Shown piece by piece: positions 1 to 7,549 of a stretch of DNA of 32,869 nucleotides (within the stretch, counting starts at the first letter, position 1; each line of letters starts with the position of its first letter). Position numbers and translations under genes: made by a program. Below the pieces are notes generated by a model, which worked only from the letters and a program-made list of their open reading frames with translations, ran no database searches and was not told the DNA's origin. The DNA comes from Candidatus Petromonas tenebris. Its GTDB lineage: Bacteria; Bacillota; Clostridia; Peptostreptococcales; Caminicellaceae. The DNA lies in contig JACCKY010000035.1 in assembly GCA_014236755.1 (NCBI GenBank), positions 1 to 32,869 on the forward strand, given 5' to 3'.

Positions 1-142
1 TAACGCCCATTCTATTACTATCTGTGATTTTGATATTATTCGCAAACCCTGAGCAATAAACAGAGAACCCGTATTGAGTTCCCTTTAATCTGTTATTATC
101 AACAATTAAACGCCTTTCAATTGATGTTTTAGTTCCTAATGA
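1..142 (-). pseudogene. Partial open frame with beta-helix-like residues, runs off the window edge
   Basis: Seen: on the minus strand one frame is open from just after a TAG (145-143) to the window edge. It reads through residues such as VDNNRLKGTQYGFSVYC and ANNIKITDSNRMGV. The Asn-rich turns alternating with short hydrophobic strands resemble right-handed beta-helix proteins (phage tail or pectate-lyase type). No ATG, GTG or TTG with a ribosome site opens this frame, so it looks like a broken or internal fragment rather than a gene start. This is an inference from composition only; the rest lies outside the window. Confidence 0.28.
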
Positions 143-217
143 CTAATGTCTTTTTTAATATATGTCAACTCTCATTAATCAATTAGTCATTCCTAATCGT
201 CACTTGGGATATTATTG

Positions 218-574
218 CTATATTCCGTAGTGAATTAAATACTTGTTTTTTCTTATAGCCTCAGTTATTTTCTCGGTGAGAAGTTGAAATTCTTTTGCCT
301 TGAAGCGATTATTTGCCTTTACAATAACATCTCTAAATTGTTTGAGGGATTCTGGTGGGATAATCGTTATCCCAGAATAATCCAGACCATTTCCTGCCTG
401 GGTTGTAACCTGAAAATATGTTTTTATTGCCATTAATTCTTCATTATACTTTATAATTAATTCTTCTATTAAATCATCGTTGACAGAAATACAATTATAT
501 TTTTCAGGTTCATAATCACTATACCATTTGTTTTCTTCAAAAAAATCTATTATTCCAAACTCATGTTTTGCCAC
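218..574 (-). CDS. Conserved hypothetical protein (MAKHEFGI-type N-terminus), 118 aa
   Basis: The longest frame starts at 664 with a hydrophobic leader but has no ribosome site there. An AGAGGTGAT lies seven bases before GTG 574, so the real protein most likely starts there, reading MAKHEFGIIDFF. The apparent N-terminal membrane segment is then untranslated leader. The protein continues with a YEPEKYNCISV stretch, an acidic DDLIEELI helix, an NGLDYSGITIIPPESL segment and a basic C-terminal helix. I recall small cytosolic proteins of Firmicutes with the same opening and the same order of blocks, but no named function. It appears to be transcribed alone. The family resemblance is from memory; the start choice is from the sequence. 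Confidence 0.72.
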   Translation of the reverse strand: MAKHEFGIIDFFEENKWYSDYEPEKYNCISVNDDLIEELIIKYNEELMAIKTYFQVTTQAGNGLDYSGITIIPPESLKQFRDVIVKANNRFKAKEFQLLTEKITEAIRKNKYLIHYGI

Positions 575-732
575 GGTATCACCTCTACTTAAATCCATTT
601 TTATACAATAAATCAATGATGTAGTATAACAAATTAATGCTACGACTATAAGTAATATCATCACATTATGAACTTTATTTGTAATGAATATCTAATTTAT
701 TTCAATAAAATTTCTGTTAGTACTTATATTTT

Positions 733-1095
733 TTACCACTCCCTAAATACCCATTTTGAGTAATAACCATTAACAGAAAACTCAATATAATTTTTAGATG
801 TTTCATTTCCAAATACTAATATAGAAGCCATTCGTTCATCCTCTAAATATTTATATCCTCTCTGCTCCATAAAATTAATCAATGTCTGCTGTGCATTATC
901 TGGTTTAGCCAAATAAACTTGTGGATACTGTTGAATTTGTACAATTTCTGCATCAGTTAACATTATTTTAGCAATTCCCATTCCACTCTTAATAAAATTC
1001 GGTGTGTTAAATTTACTCATTGAAATAATTATGCACACACTTGATAAAACTAAAATAATAACAAGCATTATCCCCGATTTTTTAAGTCTTTTCAA
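733..1095 (-). CDS. Small membrane-anchored hypothetical protein, 120 aa
   Basis: The start is TTG 1095, nine bases after a GGGAG ribosome site. Residues 8-26 form one hydrophobic segment after a KRLKK positive patch, so the protein is probably anchored with about 90 residues outside. The outer part has a helix around LTDAEIVQIQQYPQVY, then NFMEQRGYKYLEDERM, and ends in a beta-rich stretch with FSVNGYYSKWVF. No catalytic motif is visible and I do not recognise a function. It is flanked by other short unknown genes in the same direction with independent ribosome sites. Confidence 0.65.
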   Translation of the reverse strand: MKRLKKSGIMLVIILVLSSVCIIISMSKFNTPNFIKSGMGIAKIMLTDAEIVQIQQYPQVYLAKPDNAQQTLINFMEQRGYKYLEDERMASILVFGNETSKNYIEFSVNGYYSKWVFREW

Positions 1096-1231
1096 TCCAA
1101 TACGCTCCCTTTATAAAGCACTAATTTTTAATTTCATATTTTTATATAAAAACTTTAATTTGTGTCATCAGTATATAATAAGTTCAATCTTAAAATATAC
1201 TTCATATATATTGATTTTTATATATGCATTT

Positions 1232-1669
1232 TTATTCCAGCAGCCACGGCAGCACAACTTCAAATTCCAGTTGAATGACTGGCTTTGGAAAATCTTCTGG
1301 TACAAGGTCTAATTCATCAGTGAATGTAAACTTCATATTATCAACTCTTATAATATTTAAATCATCCCATTTTTTTGCTTTCTTACTAGGCTTTTTAATG
1401 ATTTCTCCTACCAAATGATAGAATCCCATATATAAATGCTCATCAGTATCCGTTTCAAACTCCCTAAATTCCCCTTCTTTTTGAGGGTCAATTCCTAACA
1501 TTGTATAAAAGTCCAGCACTTCTTGCGAAAAAGTTTTACAATTCTTTATATAATTTCTACAGTAATCACAGTCACAGCCTTCTTCAAATGTTATACTGTC
1601 ATAGTATTCTTTTGTTTTTTCAACATCTATTTTAAGTACCCAGTCTTGCAAACAAACGGTCTTCATCAT
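1232..1669 (-). CDS. Conserved hypothetical protein with CDCDYCRNY motif, 146 aa
   Basis: The frame could open at TTG 1687, but that codon overlaps the ribosome site. AAAGGA lies nine bases before ATG 1669, which I take as the start (MMKTVCLQDWVLKI). Near residue 30 there is a cysteine-rich CDCDYCRNYIKNC stretch, which could bind a metal. It is followed by an acidic region (FREFETDTDEH), a basic KKPSKKAKKWDD turn, and a hydrophobic C-terminus ending VVLPWLLE. No signal peptide is present. I have the impression that proteins with this Cys block recur in Firmicutes without a known role. Function unknown. Confidence 0.65.
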   Translation of the reverse strand: MMKTVCLQDWVLKIDVEKTKEYYDSITFEEGCDCDYCRNYIKNCKTFSQEVLDFYTMLGIDPQKEGEFREFETDTDEHLYMGFYHLVGEIIKKPSKKAKKWDDLNIIRVDNMKFTFTDELDLVPEDFPKPVIQLEFEVVLPWLLE

Positions 1670-1729
1670 AATATTTATTCCTTTCAAGTTCCTTTGTTTT
1701 TATTAATTTTTATACATTGCATTCTTCTT

Positions 1730-2356
1730 TTATAATCCGCCAATTATATAGGACAACACATCAAATTTACTGAGTAATACTGATGTTAATATTGTAAATA
1801 TCAATACCTTTAAATATTGATATTTATTTTTGGGTAAAATGCAAAACAGTATGATAGCAGCAATCAAATCAAATCCTGAAACTGGAGAAAACGTATAAAG
1901 AAAGTTGTATCCTTTAGAAGCCAACAACCCAACAGGAAGAGCAGCACACAGTGCTGCAACCCATCCACTTCCCCTGCTAAACCAGACAACATAGGCAGCC
2001 AGTGGAGATGCTAAGGCAATTAATCCCCAACGAACAAAATAGTGTAGTGGAAAAAAACCAAACAATTTCATAGAATAGATATAGTAAGTGAGCAGCATTG
2101 CAGCAAAAAAAGCAAAAACATGCATTGCCCCTGCTCTGGGCGTTCTGCTCCAAGCAGCAATAATAGTAGCCGCAAAAACCCATATTCCGATTCTGGAAGT
2201 TATATTACCAATTATATTAATAAAAATCCCAATCGCATCATTAGAGGGTATGGTATCAACGTATTTTGCCAGAAATCCAGAAAAGATTCCTAAAACAAAA
2301 AATAATATAATTCGGATTGTATTTTGCTTGATATTTGACACGATATCATTCCTCAT
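1730..2356 (-). CDS. Multi-pass membrane protein, possibly DUF6518-like, 208 aa
   Basis: About six hydrophobic segments cover most of the protein: roughly residues 15-32, 45-65, 75-97, 105-123, 130-146 and 160-205. Short charged loops such as WSRTPRAG and LPKNKYQYLK separate them. The size and even spread of membrane segments fit small unknown integral membrane families such as DUF6518; that match is a guess. The start is ambiguous: ATG 2356 abuts the ribosome site, while GTG 2341 lies nine bases after GAGG. The neighbour upstream in the transcription direction is a MerR regulator whose stop is 60 bases away, so the two may be co-transcribed and functionally linked. Confidence 0.62.
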   Translation of the reverse strand: MRNDIVSNIKQNTIRIILFFVLGIFSGFLAKYVDTIPSNDAIGIFINIIGNITSRIGIWVFAATIIAAWSRTPRAGAMHVFAFFAAMLLTYYIYSMKLFGFFPLHYFVRWGLIALASPLAAYVVWFSRGSGWVAALCAALPVGLLASKGYNFLYTFSPVSGFDLIAAIILFCILPKNKYQYLKVLIFTILTSVLLSKFDVLSYIIGGL

Positions 2357-2416
2357 TCCTCTAACAGCATTTAAAACTAATACTTTTCAGTACCTTTACC
2401 TGCAATTATTTCTTAT

Positions 2417-3304
2417 TTATAACAAATTATAAATATTGTTAACCTGAGGATATTTATCTATAAATGTTTTATTTGTAACCTGGAGTTTTCCAAAATAATC
2501 TCTATATGAGTCACTCAATATTTTTAAATTCTCAATAAATGTTTCATAATAGCCGCTCTCTTGCTGAAACCGCAATAATAATTGCTGCATTTTATATGTT
2601 GGTGATTTTTTGAATTTATCTGAATTTCTATATTCCAAATATTTCTCAATATCTTCTTTATTTTCTTTTAAATATATATCTATATTATTTACTGCATCTA
2701 TTATAGATGAATTTATTCTCTGCATATCTACCTGTTCCAACTGTCCAAGACCTTGCAGTAAATATTCTTCTAGTTCTTTCGGAAATTCTATTTTTGAAAC
2801 CGTATCCAAGTAATTAACAATTTTATTATATGACTCTTCTTTTTTCTCAGTATCAACTTTCCCATTAAGAAACTGTCCAAAATGTATGCATAGATACATC
2901 CCATAATCTCCTGGAAATGCTTGCAGCAGTTTCTCTTTAATTGTGAAATGCTTCTCAATGTTTTCTTCAATATAGGTAACTGCTTGGTCAATATTATAAT
3001 CATCCATCAACTGTTCTAGACATTCTTTCTTAGCCATTGCTTTTTCAACTTCTAAATCCATCTTATATTTGCACTTCGCCAGAGCAGCGGCTTTATTGGT
3101 GCTTTCAAGAATATTCCTGATATCAGCAATGCTAATACCTAATTTTCTTAAAACTCCAATTTCTTTTAACACAAAAATATCTTCATTGCTATAATTTCTA
3201 TAACCATTATCCTCAACCGCTGGAGAAATCAATCCCTGCTGCTCATAATATTCAACCGCTTTCTTAGTCAATTTACATTCTTTACAAACATCTTTAATAA
3301 ACAT
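2417..3304 (-). CDS. MerR-family transcriptional regulator, 295 aa
   Basis: The N-terminal 70 residues are a typical MerR winged helix: IKDVCKECKLTKKAVEYYEQ, then a wing with GLISPAVEDNGYRNY and a second helix with LRKLGISIADIRNIL. The remaining 225 residues are helical and charged without a recognised ligand domain, so the inducer cannot be named. The start is ATG 3304, preceded by GAGGTGAT; the longer frame begins at a GTG inside that ribosome site. The downstream neighbour is a multi-pass membrane protein, a common pairing for MerR regulators of transporters or membrane stress genes. Its real target is an inference. Confidence 0.85.
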   Translation of the reverse strand: MFIKDVCKECKLTKKAVEYYEQQGLISPAVEDNGYRNYSNEDIFVLKEIGVLRKLGISIADIRNILESTNKAAALAKCKYKMDLEVEKAMAKKECLEQLMDDYNIDQAVTYIEENIEKHFTIKEKLLQAFPGDYGMYLCIHFGQFLNGKVDTEKKEESYNKIVNYLDTVSKIEFPKELEEYLLQGLGQLEQVDMQRINSSIIDAVNNIDIYLKENKEDIEKYLEYRNSDKFKKSPTYKMQQLLLRFQQESGYYETFIENLKILSDSYRDYFGKLQVTNKTFIDKYPQVNNIYNLL

Positions 3305-3420
3305 TCTTATCACCTCGTAATTATCATAGGCTAACCCCCAAGGTGATAGTCAATACCTAATCCATTAAATATACTGATATCTCAAAATGTACAAAGTACT
3401 TTTTCATCAAATAAATCACC

Positions 3421-3585
3421 CTACAAAAATTTCTTCAACTCATTAAGTTGCCATTCCCGTTCAAACGTTATGGTATATATGTAGTTTGAACTTATTAGAC
3501 CTATGGCCTACCCTTTCATATATTCATCAATTTGCTCTCTTAACTCGCTATTATCTTTTATCCTTATTTTAGGTTTTGTTGGCAT
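3421..3585 (-). pseudogene. Small ORF split by an in-frame amber codon (25 + 28 codons)
   Basis: ATG 3585 has an AAGGAG ribosome site seven bases upstream, placed inside the last codons of the DUF6438 gene, so translation is probably coupled. The first 25 codons encode a charged peptide (MPTKPKIRIKDNSELREQID and onward) and end at TAG 3510-3508. The same frame stays open for 28 more codons that look like protein (YTITFEREWQLNELKKFL) before a second TAG at 3423-3421. Either this is a ~54-residue gene broken by one nonsense change, or a 25-residue gene followed by chance open sequence. Function unknown. Confidence 0.35.
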
Positions 3586-3586
3586 A

Positions 3587-4180
3587 CTATGACTCCTTAA
3601 TATTTTTCATAATGAATACAGGTTCATAATAAACATCTGCAGCAATCCCTATCTTCTGTACCTGCCATTCTATTGGTTCACATTTTATATACTCTTTTTC
3701 TACTAAATCTATTGCTTCTTTTTCTGAAGCAGAAACAACTATGTACTTAATTGGCGACTCTGGAAATTTCTCTTCCACCTGATATATGTACAGTTTTGGA
3801 TTTACAAATTTTTTAGTGCCTATTATTCTCTCTATCTTCTTTTCAAATGCTGTCAGACTATTATCTATAAAAATATGTCCGTAATAGTGGTCAATTTCTT
3901 TAGTTTTACCATCAGAATGTTTCACTGTGGTAATGCAAGAAGGCTGGTCGGTAATGAACTCATCCCCTGGCTCATATATAAAAGACTTGAAACCAAAGTC
4001 TTCAATTAAAGCATTTAACTGTTTTACTTTTTTCTTTGATATTTTCCAGTAATGCTCCCCGCTCTTATACACAAACATTTCTCCATAATAATTTACATTG
4101 CCATCGTTATCTGCTGTTACACTATAAACAGGACAAGTCCCAAAACACATTGTTCTTTGCAATTTTATATATTCGAACAT
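3587..4180 (-). CDS. DUF6438-domain protein, 197 aa
   Basis: The start is ATG 4180, preceded by TGGAGG; an in-frame ATG 24 bases earlier has no ribosome site. Residues 5-115 show the DUF6438 pattern: LQRTMCFGTCPVYSV at the N-terminus, a GNVNYYG strand, an FVYKSGEHYW strand, a helix KKVKQLNALIEDFGF, and DQPSCITTVKHSDG with a final DHYYGH. The two CxxxC cysteines are kept. The domain's function is not known. Residues 125-197 form an extra C-terminal part with ASEKEAIDLVEKEY, which does not resemble DUF6438. No signal peptide is seen. The gene is followed directly by the small amber-split ORF. Confidence 0.8.
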   Translation of the reverse strand: MFEYIKLQRTMCFGTCPVYSVTADNDGNVNYYGEMFVYKSGEHYWKISKKKVKQLNALIEDFGFKSFIYEPGDEFITDQPSCITTVKHSDGKTKEIDHYYGHIFIDNSLTAFEKKIERIIGTKKFVNPKLYIYQVEEKFPESPIKYIVVSASEKEAIDLVEKEYIKCEPIEWQVQKIGIAADVYYEPVFIMKNIKES

Positions 4181-4255
4181 GATAATCCTCCAATTAGTGC
4201 ACATAATAAGAAAATGATGAATTAATGTTTTTCATATTATGCTTATAATTTATAC

Positions 4256-4435
4256 TTACTTCTTTTCTCTTTTAAATACAAATATCTTCATACAACCACC
4301 TATATCCGTACATTGAATATTAACAAATTCCCAACCCTCATTGGCGTATTTGTTAAGAATAGCATCGCATTTCTCTTTTAGAGAACGTTTAGTGTCAAAA
4401 AGTGTATTAACTATCTCAGTTTTGTATTCCCACAT
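4256..4435 (-). CDS. DUF4177-family small protein, 59 aa
   Basis: A short gene with ATG 4435 after TAGGAGG, spaced six to seven bases. It starts MWEYKTEIVNTLF, has a middle helix LKEKCDAILNKYANEGWEF and a final strand MKIFVFKREKK. The MWEYK opening, the NEGWE motif about residue 33-36 and the closing FKR strand are the signature of DUF4177, a ~55-residue alpha/beta fold of unknown role found singly in many Firmicutes. Two cysteines in the QCTDIGGC stretch are not typical of the family as I know it. It stands alone, between the DUF6438 gene and the flavodoxin gene. Confidence 0.82.
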   Translation of the reverse strand: MWEYKTEIVNTLFDTKRSLKEKCDAILNKYANEGWEFVNIQCTDIGGCMKIFVFKREKK

Positions 4436-4501
4436 AGTAACCTCCTATTATATTAATAACCTAATGTTCGCATCTTTCTACTGATACGTAACATATAAAT
4501 A

Positions 4502-4951
4502 TTACGAAGATACAAGTCTTTCAGCAAAATTTTTTGCATTCTGAAAATCCTTATCATTTGGTCTGCCTTTAGCAATTCCCCCAAATAATCCCCAAAATCC
4601 AAAGGTATCATACCCCTTACATGCAAAACTCCCTATAATTTCAAAATTGTGTTTCTTTAACTCTTTTACAATTGGAACATTATATTTTGTTTTTCCCAAT
4701 CCACTTGTAGAAAAAATAAAGGCTTTTTTATTATTTAATCTAGGTAATTTATCAATTAAGTTAAGTATATTTTTATGAAACTTACCATGGTATATCCCCG
4801 AACCAAAACCTATTAAATCATATTCGTCTAATATATCTATTTTTAAATTTTTTGTTTCTATTATATCAGCATTAATAGATGTAGCCATTATTCTTGCTAC
4901 TTTTTCAGTATTACCATGATGTATAGACGAATAAATTATTAAAACTTTCAT
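4502..4951 (-). CDS. Flavodoxin-family protein, 149 aa
   Basis: Binds FMN and carries electrons in the cytoplasm, by family. The phosphate-binding loop is at residues 5-18 (IIYSSIHHGNTEKVA). The second flavin contact region is FGSGIYHGKFHKNI near residue 50, and the third is FIFSTSG near residue 80. The end has an aromatic FGFWGLFGG loop. The start is ATG 4951 after GGGGAGG; the longer frame adds 18 residues with no ribosome site. The length fits short-chain flavodoxins. It is monocistronic, so its partner cannot be told from context. Confidence 0.85.
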   Translation of the reverse strand: MKVLIIYSSIHHGNTEKVARIMATSINADIIETKNLKIDILDEYDLIGFGSGIYHGKFHKNILNLIDKLPRLNNKKAFIFSTSGLGKTKYNVPIVKELKKHNFEIIGSFACKGYDTFGFWGLFGGIAKGRPNDKDFQNAKNFAERLVSS

Positions 4952-5055
4952 ATTTGTATCCTCCCCAATACTAATAAAATAACCTTCGCAATATATAAAA
5001 AACATGACTACTCATAACTCTAAATTGTGTTAATTTTTCCCTCTCATTAATTAAT

Positions 5056-5475
5056 TTAGATTTGATACCGCATAGAAATAACGGGTGGCAATAACCCTTT
5101 ATATCCTGTGTTTACAATTTTGCACTCAGTAAGATAGTGATAGCCATTAACTTTATCGGTATTTTCAAATGGTTTCATTTCATATATCAACGCACTTTCC
5201 ACATCTGTTATTATACTGTCATCATAAGTTTTTGGCGAAACAATTATACCAAGCCTAACAAATACTTTTCCTCTATATTCATTTAGCCAATCTTTATGGG
5301 AATATAAGCGATTATAAAAACTGTTATTTGTTTTTCCAATATATAATAAGGTTTCTTTACCTCCAAATTTTCTTGATAAATAATATATTCCTTTCTCATT
5401 TATTTTATTAGAAGAAAAAATATTTGCATATAATACTGGATAAGACCAATTAATCCTAATTGTTTTTATACGCAT
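5056..5475 (-). CDS. GIY-YIG fold protein, 139 aa
   Basis: The start is ATG 5475 after GGAGGTG. The first motif is GIYYLSRKFGG at residues 29-39 and the second is LLYIGKTNNSFYNRL at residues 43-57, giving the GIY - YIG - Arg order of the nuclease fold. A later VESALIYEMKP segment places a glutamate where the metal-binding residue of GIY-YIG nucleases lies, and a downstream NTDKVNGYHY stretch may supply the asparagine. The 28-residue N-terminal lead and a C-terminus ending PPVISMRYQI are extra to the minimal domain. It could be a DNA repair or mobile-element nuclease. It borders a repeat-rich 1 kb gap. Confidence 0.78.
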   Translation of the reverse strand: MRIKTIRINWSYPVLYANIFSSNKINEKGIYYLSRKFGGKETLLYIGKTNNSFYNRLYSHKDWLNEYRGKVFVRLGIIVSPKTYDDSIITDVESALIYEMKPFENTDKVNGYHYLTECKIVNTGYKGLLPPVISMRYQI

Positions 5476-6375
5476 ATTTCACCTCCACTAATTATAAATT
5501 ATCTTTGTTTCATAATACATAGATAATTTTAAAATAGCCGATTATATTTGGGTAAAATTAGTATAACTTTATTATCATTTTAATAGAACTTTACTATTTA
5601 TGAAAGAACTTTTCTGTTTCTAAATTATTTCTGCCATATTATTTTTGGAAACAGAAAAAACATGCTATGTTCTTACAAAAAACAAATAATGTCCTAATTT
5701 GTTTTCCCTTTTATCCCCATTTTCCTTGTATTCTATATACTATATCCTCATTCTTGTATCAAGAAATGTGGGTAAAACCTTAATCTAAGGACTTTATTTT
5801 CTTTTTGTAACTACTTTCCTGTCGTGAAAGTACTTTTCTGTTTCTATAATTTTTCGCCATATCATTTTTGAAAACAGAAAAAAAGCCCTATGTTATATAG
5901 TAAAAGTAAATAATGTCCTTTCATAAATTTCCTTTATTTCCCTTTAGCCTAAGCCTTAAAAAGTGTCTTAAAACCAGCACTCCCAATACTTCCCCTTATT
6001 CCTAATCCCTTTTTATAAAACTACTTTATTTTACTTTTACAACAACTAATTACCGCCTAAATTCCCTCAAATTTTTTTCCTATTTTCCTTACCCCTTTTT
6101 CCTTAATCCTAACTATATGTAATCCAAACAAACTCCTTTCCTTTTTCAAATAAACTCCTTTCACAAATCCCCCTCAAACCCTTGATACTACTTGCTTGTT
6201 ATTCCCTTCCAATTTCCCATTTAATTCCTATTTCGAGAAAAGGGTTAAGGGGGAAGGATTAAGGGGGGATTTTGTCCATTTTTCATTCCATTTTCTTTTC
6301 CATTTAATCTTCTAATCCGTTGATATTACTGAGTTTAAGCCTTATTCCTTGTTCCTTATTTCTATCAATCTTCTA
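5476..6375. other. Gene-free region with strong strand bias in base composition
   Basis: No convincing coding frame is present on either strand. The left half carries a tandem repeat (listed separately). From about 5940 to 6235 the plus strand is nearly free of G and rich in C and T. It ends in a G-run block at 6242-6266 with runs of 3, 5, 2 and 6 G separated by TTAA or AA/ATTAA. A 10-bp word ccttaatcct at 6110-6119 is the exact complement of aggattaagg at 6255-6264. A short direct repeat with actcctttc is at about 6130-6172. No origin, CRISPR or transposase signature was recognised. Confidence 0.6.
5550..5990. repeat. Two imperfect tandem units of ~220 bp with internal inverted repeats
   Basis: The unit beginning gggtaaaa at 5550 recurs at 5770. 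The best conserved core is 5601-5695 against 5825-5919 (tgaaag, then acttttctgtttct, gccatat, aacagaaaaa, ctatgtt, aaataatgtcct). In the first core tttctgtttc and gaaacagaaa are perfect 10-bp inverted arms around a ~27-base loop; the second core keeps this arm pair with one mismatch. Conservation of the paired arms suggests a structured element or a binding site. No family is recognised. Confidence 0.6.
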
Positions 6376-6426
6376 AACAAAAAACATGGCCTACTGGGCT
6401 TTTCTTCTCCCTAATAAACCATGTTT
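6376..6426 (-). terminator. Intrinsic terminator after recR
   Basis: Inverted arms aaacatgg (6382-6389) and ccatgttt (6419-6426) form a perfect stem. On the minus strand it is followed by TTTGTTTAG. It lies about 80 bases after the recR stop and closes the dnaX-ybaB-recR unit. Confidence 0.65.
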
Positions 6427-6508
6427 CCTAACACTACTTTATTTACTTCACTTCAGGCATTTGCAAAATGAAAGAAGTTTATTTGATGTAGACAACTTGT
6501 TAAGTTTA

Positions 6509-7108
6509 TTACAGCTCCCGTCTTCCTTCTAAAGCCTTTGAAAGAGTTACTTCGTCTGCATACTCTAAATCTCCTCCTACAGGTATGCCATGGGCTATTC
6601 TCGTTACCTTTATTCCCATAGGCTTTACCAGCTTTGAAATATACATCGATGTCGCTTCTCCTTCAATATTGGGATTAGTAGCTAAAATTATTTCCTTTAT
6701 CTCATCGTCCTGAAGTCTTGCTAGAAGTTCCTTTATTTTTATATCCTCAGGTCCTATTCCTTCCATGGGCGAAATCGCACCATGAAGAACGTGATACAGT
6801 CCATTATATTCTCTGGTTCTTTCCATAGCAGCAACATCTCTAGGGTCTTCTACCACACAAATGACACTTCTATCCTTCTTGGGACTGCTACAGATGCTGC
6901 ACGGATCTATATCTGTAATATTAGCACATATAGAACAATATTTGATTTTCCTTTTAGCTTGAATTATGGCTTCAGCCAAATTTAATGCCTCGTCCTCTCT
7001 AGTATTTAATATATGAAAAGCCAATCTTTGGGCGGTTTTTCTGCCTATTCCGGGAAGCTTAGAAAGCTCTTCTATTAGTTTTGCTACAGGTGCTACGAAA
7101 TTAGCCAT
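6509..7108 (-). CDS. recR: Recombination mediator protein RecR, 199 aa
   Basis: RecR works with RecF and RecO to load RecA on single-stranded gaps. Visible parts in order: a helix-hairpin-helix with [18 protein letters not shown] at residues 13-30; a four-cysteine zinc finger [16 protein letters not shown] at about 57-72; the Toprim domain opening [11 protein letters not shown] and carrying [12 protein letters not shown]; and the C-terminal [16 protein letters not shown] signature ending in LEGR. The length is normal for the family. The start is ATG 7108 after GGAGG. It is the last gene of a dnaX-ybaB-recR cluster, the classical order in Firmicutes. Confidence 0.97.
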   Translation of the reverse strand: MANFVAPVAKLIEELSKLPGIGRKTAQRLAFHILNTREDEALNLAEAIIQAKRKIKYCSICANITDIDPCSICSSPKKDRSVICVVEDPRDVAAMERTREYNGLYHVLHGAISPMEGIGPEDIKIKELLARLQDDEIKEIILATNPNIEGEATSMYISKLVKPMGIKVTRIAHGIPVGGDLEYADEVTLSKALEGRREL

Positions 7109-7133
7109 TTTTACACCTCCTATTACTATTTAA

Positions 7134-7153
7134 GGCGAGTCATAAGACTCGCC
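7134..7153 (-). terminator. GC-rich hairpin between ybaB and recR
   Basis: A perfect 8-bp stem, ggcgagtc / gactcgcc, with a four-base loop lies between the ybaB stop and the recR ribosome site. Only a weak T run (TTAAAT) follows on the minus strand, so it may attenuate transcription or protect RNA ends rather than fully terminate. Confidence 0.5.
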
Positions 7154-7158
7154 AATTG

Positions 7159-7497
7159 TTAAAATAATCCTGGTATATTCATTCCTCCGGTAATCTTGCC
7201 CATTTCTTTAGAAGCCATTTCCTCAGCCTTTCTCATAGCCTCATTAACTGCAGCTACTATGAGATCTTGAAGCATTTCCACATCGTCTGGGTCTACTACT
7301 TCAGGCTTAATTTCTATATCTAATAGCTCTCTTTTACCGTTAACCTTAACGGTAATGGCTCCTCCTCCAGCAGTTGCTTCTACTTCCTTTTCTTCTATTT
7401 CTGCCTGAACCTTTTCCATTTGTTTTTGCATCTTTTGTACTTGCTTTAACATATTATTCATATTTCCGGGCATGCCGGGCATCTTTCTTCTTCCCAC
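7159..7497 (-). CDS. ybaB: YbaB/EbfC nucleoid-associated protein, 112 aa
   Basis: YbaB is a small dimeric DNA-binding protein that coats the nucleoid and is encoded between dnaX and recR in many bacteria. The protein opens [20 protein letters not shown], continues with a long helix [15 protein letters not shown], then a central sheet [15 protein letters not shown] and the conserved [16 protein letters not shown] helix. The start is GTG 7497, six bases after GGAGGT. The longer frame from ATG 7515 places its start upstream of this ribosome site and adds residues not expected in the family. The length is typical. Confidence 0.95.
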   Translation of the reverse strand: MGRRKMPGMPGNMNNMLKQVQKMQKQMEKVQAEIEEKEVEATAGGGAITVKVNGKRELLDIEIKPEVVDPDDVEMLQDLIVAAVNEAMRKAEEMASKEMGKITGGMNIPGLF

Positions 7498-7549
7498 AAT
7501 AATACCTCCATTCATTTCATTACATTTATTCTTTTTTATTATAACATTT

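Noticed and set aside
1004-1312. 102-residue plus-strand ORF
   Set aside because: Crosses the ends of two minus-strand genes and has no supported start.
2088-2432. 114-residue plus-strand ORF
   Set aside because: Antisense to the multi-pass membrane gene; hydrophobicity on the opposite strand is a by-product of that gene.
5851-5930. Small minus-strand frame beginning ATGGCGAAAAAT in the tandem repeat
   Set aside because: No ribosome site, and the equivalent frame in the other unit stops after five codons.
5550-5990. Possible CRISPR array
   Set aside because: Only two units with a ~220-base period and imperfect identity; no 25-40 base repeats with unique spacers anywhere in the window.
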